5,879 nt of DNA, taken from assembly GCA_019310865.1 (NCBI GenBank), contig JAFDDL010000255.1, positions 1 through 5,879 on the forward strand, given 5' to 3'. Positions 5,633-5,879 of this stretch are shown piece by piece (positions within the stretch are counted from its first letter, which is position 1; each line of letters starts with the position of its first letter). The position numbers were made by a program, and so were the translations under genes. The stretch is from Deltaproteobacteria bacterium (lineage in GTDB: Bacteria > Desulfobacterota > Desulfobacteria > Desulfobacterales > JAFDDL01). The notes under the pieces are model-generated. The model was not told the origin of the DNA, made no database searches, and saw nothing but the letters and a program-made list of their open reading frames with translations.

Positions 5633-5713
5633 ACGACAATCAGGGCACCGAAGGCCGCCCGATTCTTATGGATATACGATTTTCAATTTCTTCCACTGAT
5701 CCAGCTGGCTCTC

Positions 5714-5732
5714 TCCAGGTGCATCACATAAT
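5714..5732. promoter_or_regulatory. Second operator-like site in the flavoprotein leader
   Basis: TGCATCACATAAT (5720-5732) is an exact 13-base inverted match to 5787-5799, which overlaps the perfect palindrome. Aligned over 16 bases (5714-5729) it matches the palindrome at 11 positions, with one good half-site. The centres are 76 bases apart, close to seven helical turns, which would suit looping or cooperative binding. GntR binding is inferred. Confidence 0.4.
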
Positions 5733-5789
5733 ACTTGGGACTGGGACCGATGTGCCGACTGATGCCCCCTGAAAGATTTCAATATAATT

Positions 5790-5805
5790 ATGTGATGCAT
5801 CACAT
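5790..5805. promoter_or_regulatory. Perfect 16-bp palindromic operator, likely GntR site
   Basis: ATGTGATGCATCACAT is a perfect palindrome lying directly downstream of the -10-like ATTAAA (5810-5815), where a transcript towards the flavoprotein gene would begin. A repressor here would block initiation. The core GTGATGCAT recurs at 2641-2649 by the GntR gene. The size and symmetry suit a dimeric winged-helix regulator of the GntR family. Confidence 0.55.
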
Positions 5806-5809
5806 GTGC

Positions 5810-5836
5810 ATTAAACAATTTATTTAGCGGTGTCAA
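5810..5836 (-). promoter_or_regulatory. Probable promoter of the flavoprotein/2Fe-2S operon
   Basis: On the minus strand TTGACA (5831-5836) is a perfect -35 and TTTAAT (5810-5815) a near-perfect -10, separated by 15 bases, shorter than the ideal 17. The adjacent operator supports the call. The resulting leader would be about 200 bases. Apart from the sites listed, 5600-5879 shows no supportable gene. Confidence 0.45.
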
Positions 5837-5879
5837 GAAAAAAATGACGGATAGCTCAGCCCCTATAAAATGATCGGCA

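Noticed and set aside
5843..5872. Plus-strand ATG reading frame near the right edge
   Set aside because: It is only nine codons before a stop (TGA at 5870-5872), with no ribosome site.

Overview
The window looks like an accessory catabolic locus from an anaerobic proteobacterium-like organism, most plausibly a sulfate-reducing Desulfobacterota. This is inferred from gene content: a TRAP-type solute receptor, a divergent fumarate-reductase-like flavoprotein with a small 2Fe-2S partner, an aminothiazoline-carboxylate-hydrolase-family protein and an FCD-type GntR regulator. No rRNA, tRNA or marker gene is present to fix the taxonomy.

Layout, left to right. (1) 1-288, minus: the 5' end of a TRAP transporter periplasmic receptor (DctP type), running off the left edge. 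(2) 309-461: a dense cluster of copies of a palindromic repeat. (3) 438-1769, minus: an AT-rich AAA_14/DUF4143 ATPase whose last codons and stop lie inside a repeat copy. (4) 1895-1955: a second intact palindrome. (5) 1972-2541, minus: the ATC-hydrolase-family protein. (6) 2542-2689: a divergent regulatory region. (7) 2690-3355, plus: the GntR/FCD regulator. (8) 3359-3440: a GC hairpin and a third intact palindrome between convergent genes. (9) 3445-3780 and 3824-5599, minus: a two-gene operon, flavoprotein first, then a 2Fe-2S protein. (10) 5600-5879: a long leader and regulatory region with a perfect 16-bp palindrome just downstream of a promoter-like sequence.

How the genes may work together (inference): the TRAP receptor would bring in an organic acid-like substrate. 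The hydrolase and the flavoprotein/2Fe-2S pair would act on it or its products. The GntR regulator would control both units, because the same GTGATGCAT core occurs upstream of the regulator and twice upstream of the flavoprotein. The flavoprotein keeps the FAD-binding fold of the SdhA/FrdA family. However, it lacks the His for covalent FAD and shows Cys and Glu where the family usually has substrate His residues, so it is probably not a succinate dehydrogenase or fumarate reductase. Its partner consists only of the 2Fe-2S half of SdhB/FrdB.

The most unusual structural feature is a family of 61-bp palindromes (27-bp arms, 7-nt T-rich loop). There are three intact copies, all in the same orientation, each next to the stop codon of a minus-strand gene, plus several end fragments. 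They bracket the ATPase gene, which looks like an insertion separating the hydrolase gene from the TRAP receptor gene.
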